Of a DNA stretch of 31,465 bases, positions 24,176 to 31,465 are shown one piece after another (the first letter of the stretch is position 1; each line of letters begins with the position of its first letter). This stretch comes from CAZVRZ01 sp964629965 (lineage in GTDB: Bacteria; Chloroflexota; Anaerolineae; Anaerolineales; UBA4823): NCBI GenBank assembly GCA_964629965.1, contig CAZVRZ010000061.1, positions 1-31,465 of the forward strand, read 5' to 3'. The position numbers and the translations under genes are program-made. A model generated the notes under the pieces. The model worked only from the letters and a program-made list of their open reading frames with translations, searched no databases and was not told the DNA's origin.

Positions 24176-26176
24176 ATGGACGGTGTATTGGCAGTTCTCT
24201 TGTTCCTTCTGGTTGGGCTGGTAGGTTTGGCAGTGCTGTTCCTGCTGGCTGGGGTGCGCTTTATCCCCAACAACCGCGTCGGCATTGTTGAAAAGCGTTT
24301 TTCTGGTAAAGGATCGGTAAAGTCGGGCCTGATTGCCCTGAACGGCGAGGCCGGTTACCAGCCAGGTCTACTGCGCGGTGGTCTGCATTTCCTGATCCCG
24401 ATCCAATATGCGGTGCATATTGCCCCATTGGTCACGATCACCCAGGGCAAGATCGGTTATATCTTCGCCCGCGACGGCGCGGCGCTTTCGCCGGACCAGG
24501 TGTTGGCTTCCAATGCACACACCACTGATTTTCAAGATGTGGCTGCCTTCATAAAGGCCGGCGGCCAGCGCGGCCCGCAGCGCCGGCTGCTGCGTGAAGG
24601 TACCTATGCCATCAACCTGGTCCAGTTCGTGGTGATCACGGAGGAAAAGGTTTACAGCCTGCCCCTCAGCCGTGAGGATGATGACATCGTCCGGCGCATG
24701 GCCAGCGTGATTGCAGATCGCGAGGGATTCCGCCCAGTGGTCATTAAGGATGTGGATGATAAGATCGGCATAGTGACGGTACACGATGGCCCTTCGCTGC
24801 CCCAGGGCGAGATCATTGCTCGGATTGTCGGCGATGATCCTTCTACGACGAATGATTATCACAACAACTTCCAGGATCCAGATCGCTTCCTGCATGCCGG
24901 TGGGATGCGCGGCCGCCAGTTGCAAACCCTGGTGGAAGGCACGTATTACATCAATCGCCTGTTTGCCACGGTGGAGATGATCGCCAAGACGATCATCGAG
25001 GTGGGCATGGTGGGCGTGGTGGTTTCCTACACAGGCGAGATCGGCGCAGACCTGTCTGGCTCAGAATATCGCCATGGCGAACTGGTGCAGACGGGCAGAC
25101 GCGGCGTTTGGAGTGAACCACTTCTGCCCGGCAAGTATGCCTTCAATACCTATGCAGGTAAGGTGGTGCAGGTCCCAACCACCAATGTCATCCTGAAATG
25201 GATCCATGCTGAAGTTGGCTCGCACTATTACGATGAGAACCTGACCGAGGTTTCATTGATCACCAAGGATGCCTTTGAGCCCTCTCTGCCGCTTTCGGTT
25301 GTTATCCATATTGACTACCAGAAGGCTCCGCTGGTGATCCAGCGCTTTGGCGATATCAAACGCCTGGTCGAGCAGACGCTCGACCCGATGGTGGCGGCGT
25401 ACTTCAAGAATGTTGGTCAAACTCGCACGCTGATCCAGCTCTTGCAAGAGCGCAGCGCCATCCAGCAGCAGGCCAGCCAGGAAATGAAGGAAAAGTTTAA
25501 ACACTATAACTTGGAGCTTGAAGAGGTGTTGATTGGTACGCCGACCTCGACCAAGGCTGATCAGCAGATCGAGGCCATCCTGACCCAACTCCGCACGCGC
25601 CAGATCGCGGCCGAACAGGTAGAAACTTACAGCCGGCAGCAGAAAGCTGCAGTGCAAGAACGCGAGCTGCGTGAAGCGGAGGCGCGTGCTCAACAGCAGC
25701 AGTTCATCACCGAATCGGAACTGAGTATTACGGTTCAGAGTAACCAGGGTAAGGCTGAGTACCAGCGTGCTTTGCAGCAGGCTTCGCAGATCCGCGCCCT
25801 GGCCGAGGCTGAAGCGGAAAAGATTGCCCGGATTGGTATTGCCCAGGCAGTCGCTACCGAAGAACAGGTCAAGGCCTATGGCGGACCGCAATATCAGGTC
25901 ACCCAGCAGGTGCTGAACCGCTTTGCCGAAGCCATCCAACAGTCACGTGTCGATGTGGTGCCGCGCGTGGTGGTGGGTGGGCAAGGCGGTGAGGGCAGCT
26001 CTACCAACAGCGTGATGGAAGGGCTGTTAACCCTGCTGCTTTCTGATCGCATGGGTGTACAGATCAACCAGTCAGGCGCCGAGCGCAGTCCTGAAGTGGA
26101 AGAAATGCGCGCCCAGATCCGCGAAAGCTTGAAGAAGAGAGACGAAGGCAGCTCGAGCCCGGCTGTGGCTTCGTAA
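24176..26176 (+). CDS. SPFH/flotillin-like membrane scaffold protein with repeated N-terminal modules
   Basis: A 666-residue protein. One membrane helix lies at residues about 4-28. Residues about 34-336 appear to hold four related beta modules, each starting like VGIV or KIGY and ending in a GxRGxQ...LxEGTYxIN-type stretch. An SPFH-like segment follows (about 345-470: SLPLSVVIHIDYQKAPLVIQ, LEEVLIGTPTSTKADQQIE), then a Gln/Glu/Ala-rich coiled coil (about 470-570) and a Ser-rich tail. Flotillin-like proteins form ring or cage scaffolds at the membrane. AAAGGAG with spacing 6 sets the ATG at 24176. The two-hairpin repeat is immediately upstream and a strong terminator follows, so it is likely monocistronic. 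Confidence 0.85.
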   Translation: MDGVLAVLLFLLVGLVGLAVLFLLAGVRFIPNNRVGIVEKRFSGKGSVKSGLIALNGEAGYQPGLLRGGLHFLIPIQYAVHIAPLVTITQGKIGYIFARDGAALSPDQVLASNAHTTDFQDVAAFIKAGGQRGPQRRLLREGTYAINLVQFVVITEEKVYSLPLSREDDDIVRRMASVIADREGFRPVVIKDVDDKIGIVTVHDGPSLPQGEIIARIVGDDPSTTNDYHNNFQDPDRFLHAGGMRGRQLQTLVEGTYYINRLFATVEMIAKTIIEVGMVGVVVSYTGEIGADLSGSEYRHGELVQTGRRGVWSEPLLPGKYAFNTYAGKVVQVPTTNVILKWIHAEVGSHYYDENLTEVSLITKDAFEPSLPLSVVIHIDYQKAPLVIQRFGDIKRLVEQTLDPMVAAYFKNVGQTRTLIQLLQERSAIQQQASQEMKEKFKHYNLELEEVLIGTPTSTKADQQIEAILTQLRTRQIAAEQVETYSRQQKAAVQERELREAEARAQQQQFITESELSITVQSNQGKAEYQRALQQASQIRALAEAEAEKIARIGIAQAVATEEQVKAYGGPQYQVTQQVLNRFAEAIQQSRVDVVPRVVVGGQGGEGSSTNSVMEGLLTLLLSDRMGVQINQSGAERSPEVEEMRAQIRESLKKRDEGSSSPAVAS

Positions 26177-26194
26177 TTTCTGTCTTGGATAACG

Positions 26195-26232
26195 GAGCTG
26201 TCTGGCGGTGGCTGCCAGACAGCTCTTTGTTT
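26195..26232 (+). terminator. intrinsic terminator after the SPFH gene
   Basis: Perfect 12-bp arms (26195-26206 and 26214-26225, GAGCTGTCTGGC and complement) close a 7-base loop and are followed by TTTGTTT. It is 18 bases after the SPFH stop. Confidence 0.9.
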
Positions 26233-26284
26233 CCTTACGGATCACTGTTTCCGAAAGGATCACTCCTTTGATGGTATAGACCGG

Positions 26285-26314
26285 TTGTAATAATTTCCTG
26301 GTCGGTACTATAAT
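26285..26314 (+). promoter_or_regulatory. promoter of the alpha/beta hydrolase gene
   Basis: A perfect TATAAT (26309-26314) lies 18 bases after TTGTAA (26285-26290, 4/6). It is about 70 bases upstream of the hydrolase ATG and just downstream of the SPFH terminator. Confidence 0.6.
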
Positions 26315-26382
26315 TTTTCAATGCATCCGAAAAACAGCTTGCAAGATTTCACCCATTTACAGAACAAAATACGGAGATCCAT

Positions 26383-27642
26383 ATGACTTTGAAAGGAACA
26401 TCGAACTTTACAAAGAAGAGCTTATCTATCTTGGGGCGTTCACTGGCGTTCTTGATGGGCTTTTTGTTATGTTTGCCGGTGATCCTGCTTCCCCTTTCCA
26501 CTGCTGTTCCGGCATGGATTTGGATTCCATTGGCGCTCATCAGTGCTGCTCTGATCATACTGCAGTTCCGGTTGACTCCAGCCTGGCGTGGAATCGCAGT
26601 AAGCCTGACCGGACTGATCCTGGTGAGCCTGCTCGCGGTGATCTTTTCGCAAACATTTGCCGCTACGCCTGCTATCCTGGATGCAGACGGCAAACCAATC
26701 CCTGGTTCCATCGCGACGCTGGAAAAGGTAACCCTGAATGGAACGGAGCAATGGATCACCATTCGCGGCCGAGATATCACCAAACCGATCCTGCTTCATC
26801 TTGGCATGGGCGGGCCGGGCGGCGGCGGGTTTTCTACGCGCACGCTTTTCGAACCGCTGGAAGAACATTTCGTGGTGGTGAGTTGGGATGAGCCCGGTAC
26901 GGGAAAGTCGTACAATGCGGTTCCCATCTCAGGCCTTACCCCACAAAGGTTCGTTGAAGACGCCCACGCCCTGACGTTGTACCTGCAGGAACGCTTTCAC
27001 CAGGACAAAATTTACGTGTATGGCGTCTCCTGGACGAGCATTCTGGGTATCTGGTTGGTGCAGCAATATCCAGAGTCCTATTATGCCTATGTTGGCAACG
27101 GGCAAATGGTGAATACCACCGAGAATGACATCATGGGTTATGAACTAGCGCTGCAGTACTCGCTTGAACGCGGCGATACCAAAACGGTAGAAGCCCTGCG
27201 CCACAACGGCCCTCCGCCTTACGGTGGAGAAGACTTGCTCAGTAATTATGTACTCTATTTGGATATCTTGAACGAAATTATGCAATCGCCGCACTATACT
27301 CTGGTCGTGCCGATCATTCCTTTCCTGGCGCCGGAGTATGGATTGGTGGACAAGATCAATCACACGCGCGGGCTGGTGGCATCATTCGAGGTCGTGTACC
27401 CGCAGTTAAGCAACCTCGATTTCAGGACCCAGGCTGCCAGGCTCGAAGTGCCCGTCTATATCTTTGCCGGACGGGACGATGTGAATGCCATGTCGTCACT
27501 GGTCCAGGAGTATTACAACCTCCTTGAGGCACCCCATAAGGAGCTCGTCTGGCTGAATGGCGGGCATGGCTTGGGCAGTGCCAACCTGGGCCAGTTCGTG
27601 GATGTGATGCTTAACAACGTGTTGGCGCAAACTCAGCCCTGA
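26383..27642 (+). CDS. membrane-anchored alpha/beta hydrolase (proline iminopeptidase-like)
   Basis: A 419-residue protein. Residues about 15-105 contain three hydrophobic segments, probably membrane helices. The rest is an alpha/beta hydrolase: oxyanion region LHLGMGGPGGGG, VVVSWDEPGTGKSY, nucleophile elbow VYGVSWTS, acid loop FAGRDDVNAM and catalytic His in NGGHGLG. The triad is complete, but the elbow reads G-x-S-x-T instead of G-x-S-x-G. The HGG-like oxyanion motif, WDEPGTGKS and elbow resemble prolyl aminopeptidases. An ACGGAGA stretch precedes the ATG. It has its own promoter and appears monocistronic. Substrate (peptide or ester) is not determined. Confidence 0.82.
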   Translation: MTLKGTSNFTKKSLSILGRSLAFLMGFLLCLPVILLPLSTAVPAWIWIPLALISAALIILQFRLTPAWRGIAVSLTGLILVSLLAVIFSQTFAATPAILDADGKPIPGSIATLEKVTLNGTEQWITIRGRDITKPILLHLGMGGPGGGGFSTRTLFEPLEEHFVVVSWDEPGTGKSYNAVPISGLTPQRFVEDAHALTLYLQERFHQDKIYVYGVSWTSILGIWLVQQYPESYYAYVGNGQMVNTTENDIMGYELALQYSLERGDTKTVEALRHNGPPPYGGEDLLSNYVLYLDILNEIMQSPHYTLVVPIIPFLAPEYGLVDKINHTRGLVASFEVVYPQLSNLDFRTQAARLEVPVYIFAGRDDVNAMSSLVQEYYNLLEAPHKELVWLNGGHGLGSANLGQFVDVMLNNVLAQTQP

Positions 27643-27895
27643 TGTGCCCGGCGGCCGCGCCCAAATGGGGAAAATGAGGGCTGGGTGCCAGCACTGAGAT
27701 AGCGCAGTAAGTCGACTTGCATTTTTACCCCTTTTGGATCCCAAAAGGCATCCCGAGCCGCATATTCACATGCCATTAGTGCAGAATTTGCCGTTTATTG
27801 CCTCGTTTTCAGACAAGTTTATTTTAGGCAAACTCGTTCAACCCATTTCTCTGGATTGACCTCCGCTGTGCATCCCCTTTCCTTCTACTATTGGA

Positions 27896-27919
27896 CTTAC
27901 TGCGGAATCCCGCACTAAG
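27896..27919. promoter_or_regulatory. imperfect inverted repeat just upstream of a -35 box
   Basis: CTTACTGCGG and CCGCACTAAG pair in 9 of 10 positions around AATC, ending 6 bases before TTGACA. The position suits an activator or repressor site; no cognate regulator is known. Confidence 0.35.
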
Positions 27920-27925
27920 AATGAT

Positions 27926-27954
27926 TTGACAAATTCTCCAAAAGCGTTTACAGT
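27926..27954 (+). promoter_or_regulatory. strong sigma-70-type promoter
   Basis: Perfect TTGACA (27926-27931), 17-base spacer, then TACAGT (27949-27954, 4/6). Transcription would begin near 27961, giving a leader of about 70 bases before the SpoIIAA-like gene and probably folP. Confidence 0.7.
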
Positions 27955-27974
27955 ACACAGACGGTACAGAGCAG

Positions 27975-27989
27975 CGTGACGAATAGAGC
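27975..27989. repeat. 17-bp repeat family, copy in the leader of the SpoIIAA-like gene
   Basis: CGTGACGAATAGAGC matches the third unit of the tandem array at 29468-29518 exactly. Preceding GTACAGAGCAG and following TTGTGAC look like decayed neighbouring units. Confidence 0.55.
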
Positions 27990-28029
27990 GTTGTGACCTC
28001 AAAATCCCTAATTTTCAAGGAGTGTGTCT

Positions 28030-28452
28030 ATGTCCGATATTGAGATCAAGCCGTTGAATTGGAAACCCGAGCCGGGGATCGGATATACTGTGGAACGCAG
28101 ATCGGATGGTGGAATGAATGTGGTCTTCACAGATTCGTTATCCCAAACGATTGCCCATTGGCGGCAATTTTCACTGGAACACTTGTATGATTCGGATCGC
28201 CTGACGCGCAACCTGTATGATTTACGCCAGATCGAAGATGTCTCCGAAGATGCCCTGCGATTTGCGATGGAAGTCAACACCGATCCTTCTGTGCGCAATA
28301 TCCGCCTGGCGGTAGTGGTTTCTAGCCCTAAAGTGCGGCAGTCGCTGGTCAAGCTTGCTGACCTGACTGCCCCGGGCGGCGTAGATATGGCGCTTTTCTC
28401 CAGTATCGATGAGGCGGAAGCCTGGTTGAACCGCCCGCTGACCTTGGTATAG
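28030..28452 (+). CDS. small SpoIIAA/STAS-like protein
   Basis: A 140-residue soluble protein with no signal peptide or membrane segment. The C-terminal half (IRLAVVVSSPKVRQSLVKLAD ... ALFSSIDEAEAWLN) resembles the SpoIIAA-like group, which share the STAS fold and usually end in an EAxAWL helix. The N-terminal half with an IAHWRQFSLEHLYDSD stretch is not recognised. AAGGAG 8 bases upstream supports ATG 28030 over the GTG at 28024. It has a strong promoter and precedes folP by 53 bases. Possible roles are regulatory partner binding or lipid-related binding; no function is claimed. Confidence 0.6.
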   Translation: MSDIEIKPLNWKPEPGIGYTVERRSDGGMNVVFTDSLSQTIAHWRQFSLEHLYDSDRLTRNLYDLRQIEDVSEDALRFAMEVNTDPSVRNIRLAVVVSSPKVRQSLVKLADLTAPGGVDMALFSSIDEAEAWLNRPLTLV

Positions 28453-28505
28453 AGAGGCGGGCGACATAGATCGTCGCTCAACCAAGATCCGATAGGGATA
28501 TTTCT

Positions 28506-29429
28506 TTGAATTCTGTGTTAAAGATCGGCCCCCATTTGCTTGAATGGGGCCGCCGCACGTATGTGATGGGTATTTTGAACCTCACCCCAGACAGTTTCTC
28601 GGGAGACGGTCTTCTGTCTACGCCGGCGGGGGAGGGGGATGGATTGGAGCGCGCCCTGGAACAGGCGCGGCGTTTTGTGGCTGAGGGGGCTCACATCCTG
28701 GATGTGGGAGGAGAGAGCACCCGTCCCGGTGCACAGCCTGTATCGGCTCAAGAGGAAATAGAACGGGTGATCCCGGTCATTCGCCTGCTGGCGGTGGAGT
28801 TGAATACCTTGATTTCGGTTGACACGTACCGGGCAGAGGTTGCAGAGGCTGCCCTGCAAGCAGGCGCCCATATCGTGAACGATGTGTGGGGGCTGAAGGC
28901 AGATCCGGCGCTGGCGCAGGTGGCTGCCGATCACCAGGCGCTGGTTATCTTGATGCATAATCGCAGCTCGTGGGCGCATGCTGAGATCAAAGAGCGCCTG
29001 GGGGGGCGGTATGTGGGCATCCCTTACGAGAACTTGCTCGAAGATGTGCGCCGCGAGCTGTTGGAAAACGTGGCCCTGGCAAGGGCTGTCGGTATCCCTG
29101 ATGAGCATATCGTGCTCGATCCGGGCATCGGTTTTGGAAAATCTGTCGAGCAGAACCTGGAATTGATCGACCGGCTGGGAGAAATTCGGGCTTTGGGCTA
29201 CCCGGTCTTGTTAGGTCCTTCCCGAAAGTCTTTTATCGGCTACACCTTGGATCTTCCCCCCGACCAGCGCCTGGAAGGCACGGCTGCAGCCGTTGCGGTG
29301 GGCATTGCCCGGGGCGCAGATATCGTTCGGGTGCATGATGTGGCTGCCATGGCGCGCGTCGCTCGCATGAGCGATGCCATTGTGCGCAGACCGATTTGCC
29401 AAAACCGAGAAGAGAGCGCGAATAAATGA
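28506..29429 (+). CDS. folP: dihydropteroate synthase
   Basis: Dihydropteroate synthase of folate synthesis (p-aminobenzoate + pterin diphosphate to dihydropteroate), 307 residues. All signatures of the TIM-barrel family are present in order: MGILNLTPDSFSGDG, ILDVGGESTRPGA, ISVDTYRAEVA, IVNDVWGLK, LVILMHN, LDPGIGFGKS, LLGPSRKSFIG and the C-terminal RVHDVAAMARV. The start is TTG at 28506 (with AGGGAT upstream) or GTG at 28515; both are non-ATG. No other folate gene is in the window. Confidence 0.94.
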   Translation: MNSVLKIGPHLLEWGRRTYVMGILNLTPDSFSGDGLLSTPAGEGDGLERALEQARRFVAEGAHILDVGGESTRPGAQPVSAQEEIERVIPVIRLLAVELNTLISVDTYRAEVAEAALQAGAHIVNDVWGLKADPALAQVAADHQALVILMHNRSSWAHAEIKERLGGRYVGIPYENLLEDVRRELLENVALARAVGIPDEHIVLDPGIGFGKSVEQNLELIDRLGEIRALGYPVLLGPSRKSFIGYTLDLPPDQRLEGTAAAVAVGIARGADIVRVHDVAAMARVARMSDAIVRRPICQNREESANK

Positions 29430-29467
29430 GCGAGAAGAGTCGAAGCAGCGGCTTGAAATACCAAAGA

Positions 29468-29518
29468 TCGTGACGAACAGAGCATCGTGGCGATCAGAGC
29501 ATCGTGACGAATAGAGCA
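29468..29518. repeat. 17-bp tandem repeat, three units, before the aconitase gene
   Basis: Three head-to-tail units TCGTGRCGAWYAGAGCA (29468-29484, 29485-29501, 29502-29518), followed by a decayed fourth. The unit is shared with 27975-27989. It sits in the 153-base gap between folP and the aconitase. Confidence 0.8.
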
Positions 29519-29582
29519 TCGGAGAAGCGAACCACGAAAGTGATCCGCGCAACTTAAGAGATGAACAAAGGATGAAATAAGC

Positions 29583-31465
29583 ATGGCACAAGATCTATTC
29601 AACGTAATCGATACGTTACGCACTTCTCACCACACCTATACATATTTCCGGCTGGAGCACCTGGAGCGAGATGGCCTGACCCGGCTCAGCCGTTTGCCTT
29701 TTTCGATCCGAATCTTATTGGAAACGCTGGTGCGCCAGTGCAACCAGGGCGAGATCACCCGCCAGGATGTGATCAACCTGGCCCAATGGCAGCCTGTGGC
29801 TGCCCAGCGCGTCTCCATGCCCTTCCGCCCAGCGCGGGTGGTGATGCAGGATTTCTCCGGCGTTCCGGCAGTGGTGGACCTGGCCGCGATGCGTTCTGCC
29901 ATGGCGCGCCTGGGCGGCGACCCGCGCAAGATCAATCCGCTGGTGCCGGTGGATCTGATGATCGACCATTCGGTGCAGGTGGATTTTTTCGCTAATACCG
30001 ATGCGCTGAACCGCAATACCGAGCTGGAGTTCCAGCGCAACCGCGAGCGTTATGAGTTCTTGCGCTGGGGGCAAAAGGTTTTCGATAATTTCCGCGTGGT
30101 TCCCCCGGCAACAGGCATCATCCACCAGGTGAACCTGGAATACCTGGCGCAGGTGGTGTGTGTCGAGGGCGATCCAGATCAGCGCGGCGTAGCCTTCCCT
30201 GATACGGTGGTGGGCACCGATTCGCATACCACCATGATCAACAGCCTGGGGGTGGTTGGCTGGGGTGTGGGCGGGATCGAGGCGGAAGCGGTCATGCTGG
30301 GACAACCGATGGATATGCTCATTCCAGATGTTATTGGCGTCAAGCTGCATGGGCGCATGCCGGAGGGTGTCACCGCCACCGACCTGACCCTGACGATCAC
30401 CCAGATGCTGCGCAAGAAGGGCGTGGTAGATAAGTTTGTGGAATATTACGGTCCCGGGTTGGCTTCCATCTCTTTGCCCGACCGCTCTACGATTGCCAAC
30501 ATGGCGCCCGAATACGGCGCCACCATGGGCTTCTTCCCGGTCGATGATGAAACGCTGCGTTATTTGCGTTTGAGCGGGCGTTCTGATGAACTGGTGGAAT
30601 TGATCGAGGTCTATTGCAAGGCGCAGGGTGTGTTCCGCACGGATGAAACACCCGATCCGGAGTTCACCGATACGCTGGAACTGGACCTGGGCTCGATCGA
30701 GCCCAGCCTGGCCGGTCCCAAGCGCCCACAGGATCGCGTCCCGCTGCGTGAAATGAAGCGTAATTTCCAGGCTGCCCTGGTCGGCCCGGTAAAGGAGCGC
30801 GGCTACGGGCTGACAGAAGAAGCCTTGAACAAACAGGGTGTTGTTGGCACAAATGGTTACAGCCTGCCCATCTCACACGGAGCAGTAGTGATTGCTGCCA
30901 TTACTTCTTGTACGAACACTTCCAATCCATCGGTGATGATCGCCGGTGGCCTGCTGGCCAAGAAAGCCGTTGCGAAAGGATTGAAAGTCCAGCCCTATGT
31001 AAAAACCAGCCTGGCGCCCGGTTCGCGGGTGGTGACGGAGTACTTGCAGCAAGCCGGCCTGCTCGAACCGCTGGCTGCCCTGGGCTTCAACGTGGTGGCT
31101 TACGGCTGCACCACCTGTATCGGCAATTCCGGCCCTCTGCCCGGCGATGTGGCCAAGGCCATTGCCGGCGCAGACCTGGTAGCTGCGGCGGTGATCTCGG
31201 GCAACCGCAACTTTGAAGGCCGGGTGCATCCTCATGTGCGCGCCAATTACTTGGCTTCGCCTCCTCTGGTGGTGGCTTATGCCCTGGCGGGCACGGTGAA
31301 CATCGATCTGGTGAATGAACCGCTGGGCAACGATCGGGATGGGCAGCCGGTCTACCTGCGAGACATCTGGCCCTCGCAGCAAGAAGTGCAAGAGGTGATC
31401 CAGGCCTCTGTTCTGCCGCAACAATTCCAGCAGAAATATGCCAACGTGTTCGATAGCAACGAGAT
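29583..31465 (+). CDS. acnA: aconitate hydratase (aconitase), 3' end beyond window
   Basis: Aconitase (citrate to isocitrate) of the AcnA/IRP type. 627 codons are visible, with no stop before the window edge; the family length is about 890-910. The [4Fe-4S] ligands are visible: C443 in ITSCTNTSNPSVM, and C509 and C512 in GCTTCIGNSG. Also present are DSHTTMINSLGVVGWGVGGIEAE, DHSVQVD, and EYGATMGFFPVD. The missing part is the C-terminal swivel domain. AAAGGATG lies before the ATG. The 2-methylcitrate pathway AcnD-type enzyme is a lesser alternative. Confidence 0.95.
   Translation, partial: MAQDLFNVIDTLRTSHHTYTYFRLEHLERDGLTRLSRLPFSIRILLETLVRQCNQGEITRQDVINLAQWQPVAAQRVSMPFRPARVVMQDFSGVPAVVDLAAMRSAMARLGGDPRKINPLVPVDLMIDHSVQVDFFANTDALNRNTELEFQRNRERYEFLRWGQKVFDNFRVVPPATGIIHQVNLEYLAQVVCVEGDPDQRGVAFPDTVVGTDSHTTMINSLGVVGWGVGGIEAEAVMLGQPMDMLIPDVIGVKLHGRMPEGVTATDLTLTITQMLRKKGVVDKFVEYYGPGLASISLPDRSTIANMAPEYGATMGFFPVDDETLRYLRLSGRSDELVELIEVYCKAQGVFRTDETPDPEFTDTLELDLGSIEPSLAGPKRPQDRVPLREMKRNFQAALVGPVKERGYGLTEEALNKQGVVGTNGYSLPISHGAVVIAAITSCTNTSNPSVMIAGGLLAKKAVAKGLKVQPYVKTSLAPGSRVVTEYLQQAGLLEPLAALGFNVVAYGCTTCIGNSGPLPGDVAKAIAGADLVAAAVISGNRNFEGRVHPHVRANYLASPPLVVAYALAGTVNIDLVNEPLGNDRDGQPVYLRDIWPSQQEVQEVIQASVLPQQFQQKYANVFDSNE

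Larger units (their letters stand above)
27643..28029 (+). other. 387-nt intergenic region with palindromes and promoter
   Basis: No convincing gene. Contents in order: a perfect 8-3-8 palindrome CCTTTTGG/CCAAAAGG (27730-27748) without a T run; an imperfect 10-bp inverted repeat (27896-27919); a strong promoter (27926-27954); and a copy of the GTGACGAATAGAGC motif (27976-27989) in the expected 5' leader. The remainder is unexplained. Confidence 0.6.

Noticed and set aside
29468..29518. CRISPR-like array.
   Set aside because: Units of 17 bp are contiguous with no spacers, and there are no cas genes.

Overview
The window looks like a chromosomal segment of an anaerobic, moderately GC-rich bacterium, most likely a Chloroflexota of the Anaerolineae type. 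This is inferred from gene style: a Thr/Pro-rich linker behind a lipobox, SWIM+SNF2 helicases, SPFH scaffold proteins and CrtI-like FAD enzymes. No rRNA or tRNA gene was found to confirm the taxon. Almost all genes lie on the + strand in tightly packed, often overlapping runs. The single minus-strand gene is an FAD oxidoreductase at 22368-23885.

Region 1 (about 60-7185) is a purine/ureide catabolism operon. A good promoter (67-95) is followed by a perfect 17-bp palindrome, then an 8-oxoguanine deaminase/SsnA-type amidohydrolase, adenine deaminase, a GntR/HutC-type regulator, a PyrB-family transcarbamylase, a YgeW-family knotted transcarbamylase and carbamate kinase. Read together, purine bases are deaminated, ring-derived ureido compounds are phosphorolysed to carbamoyl phosphate by the two transcarbamylases, and carbamate kinase recovers ATP. 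The ring-opening enzymes are not in the window.

Region 2 (7186-12584) starts with a 339-nt leader holding copy 1 of an interspersed two-hairpin repeat. It continues with a complete BMP-family nucleoside/purine ABC importer: lipoprotein, double ATPase and two permeases. A strong GCAA-capped hairpin separates the binding protein from the rest. This is plausibly the uptake arm of region 1.

Region 3 (12589-21821) is a run of closely spaced genes: an EEP-fold nuclease/phosphatase, threonine synthase, a GT2 membrane glycosyltransferase, a DsbD-N-like lipoprotein, a thioredoxin lipoprotein, an unusual fold-II PLP enzyme and a SWIM-SNF2 helicase with a hexapeptide repeat.

Region 4 (21842-26232) has a gene interrupted by two in-frame TAG codons, the convergent FAD oxidoreductase, repeat copy 2, and a large SPFH protein whose N-terminal half seems to contain four tandem beta modules. 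It ends in a clear intrinsic terminator.

Region 5 (26233-31465) has a membrane-anchored alpha/beta hydrolase, a 387-nt intergenic region with palindromes and a strong promoter, a SpoIIAA-like small protein, dihydropteroate synthase and an aconitase cut by the window edge. A 17-bp repeat motif recurs in front of both the SpoIIAA-like gene and the aconitase gene.
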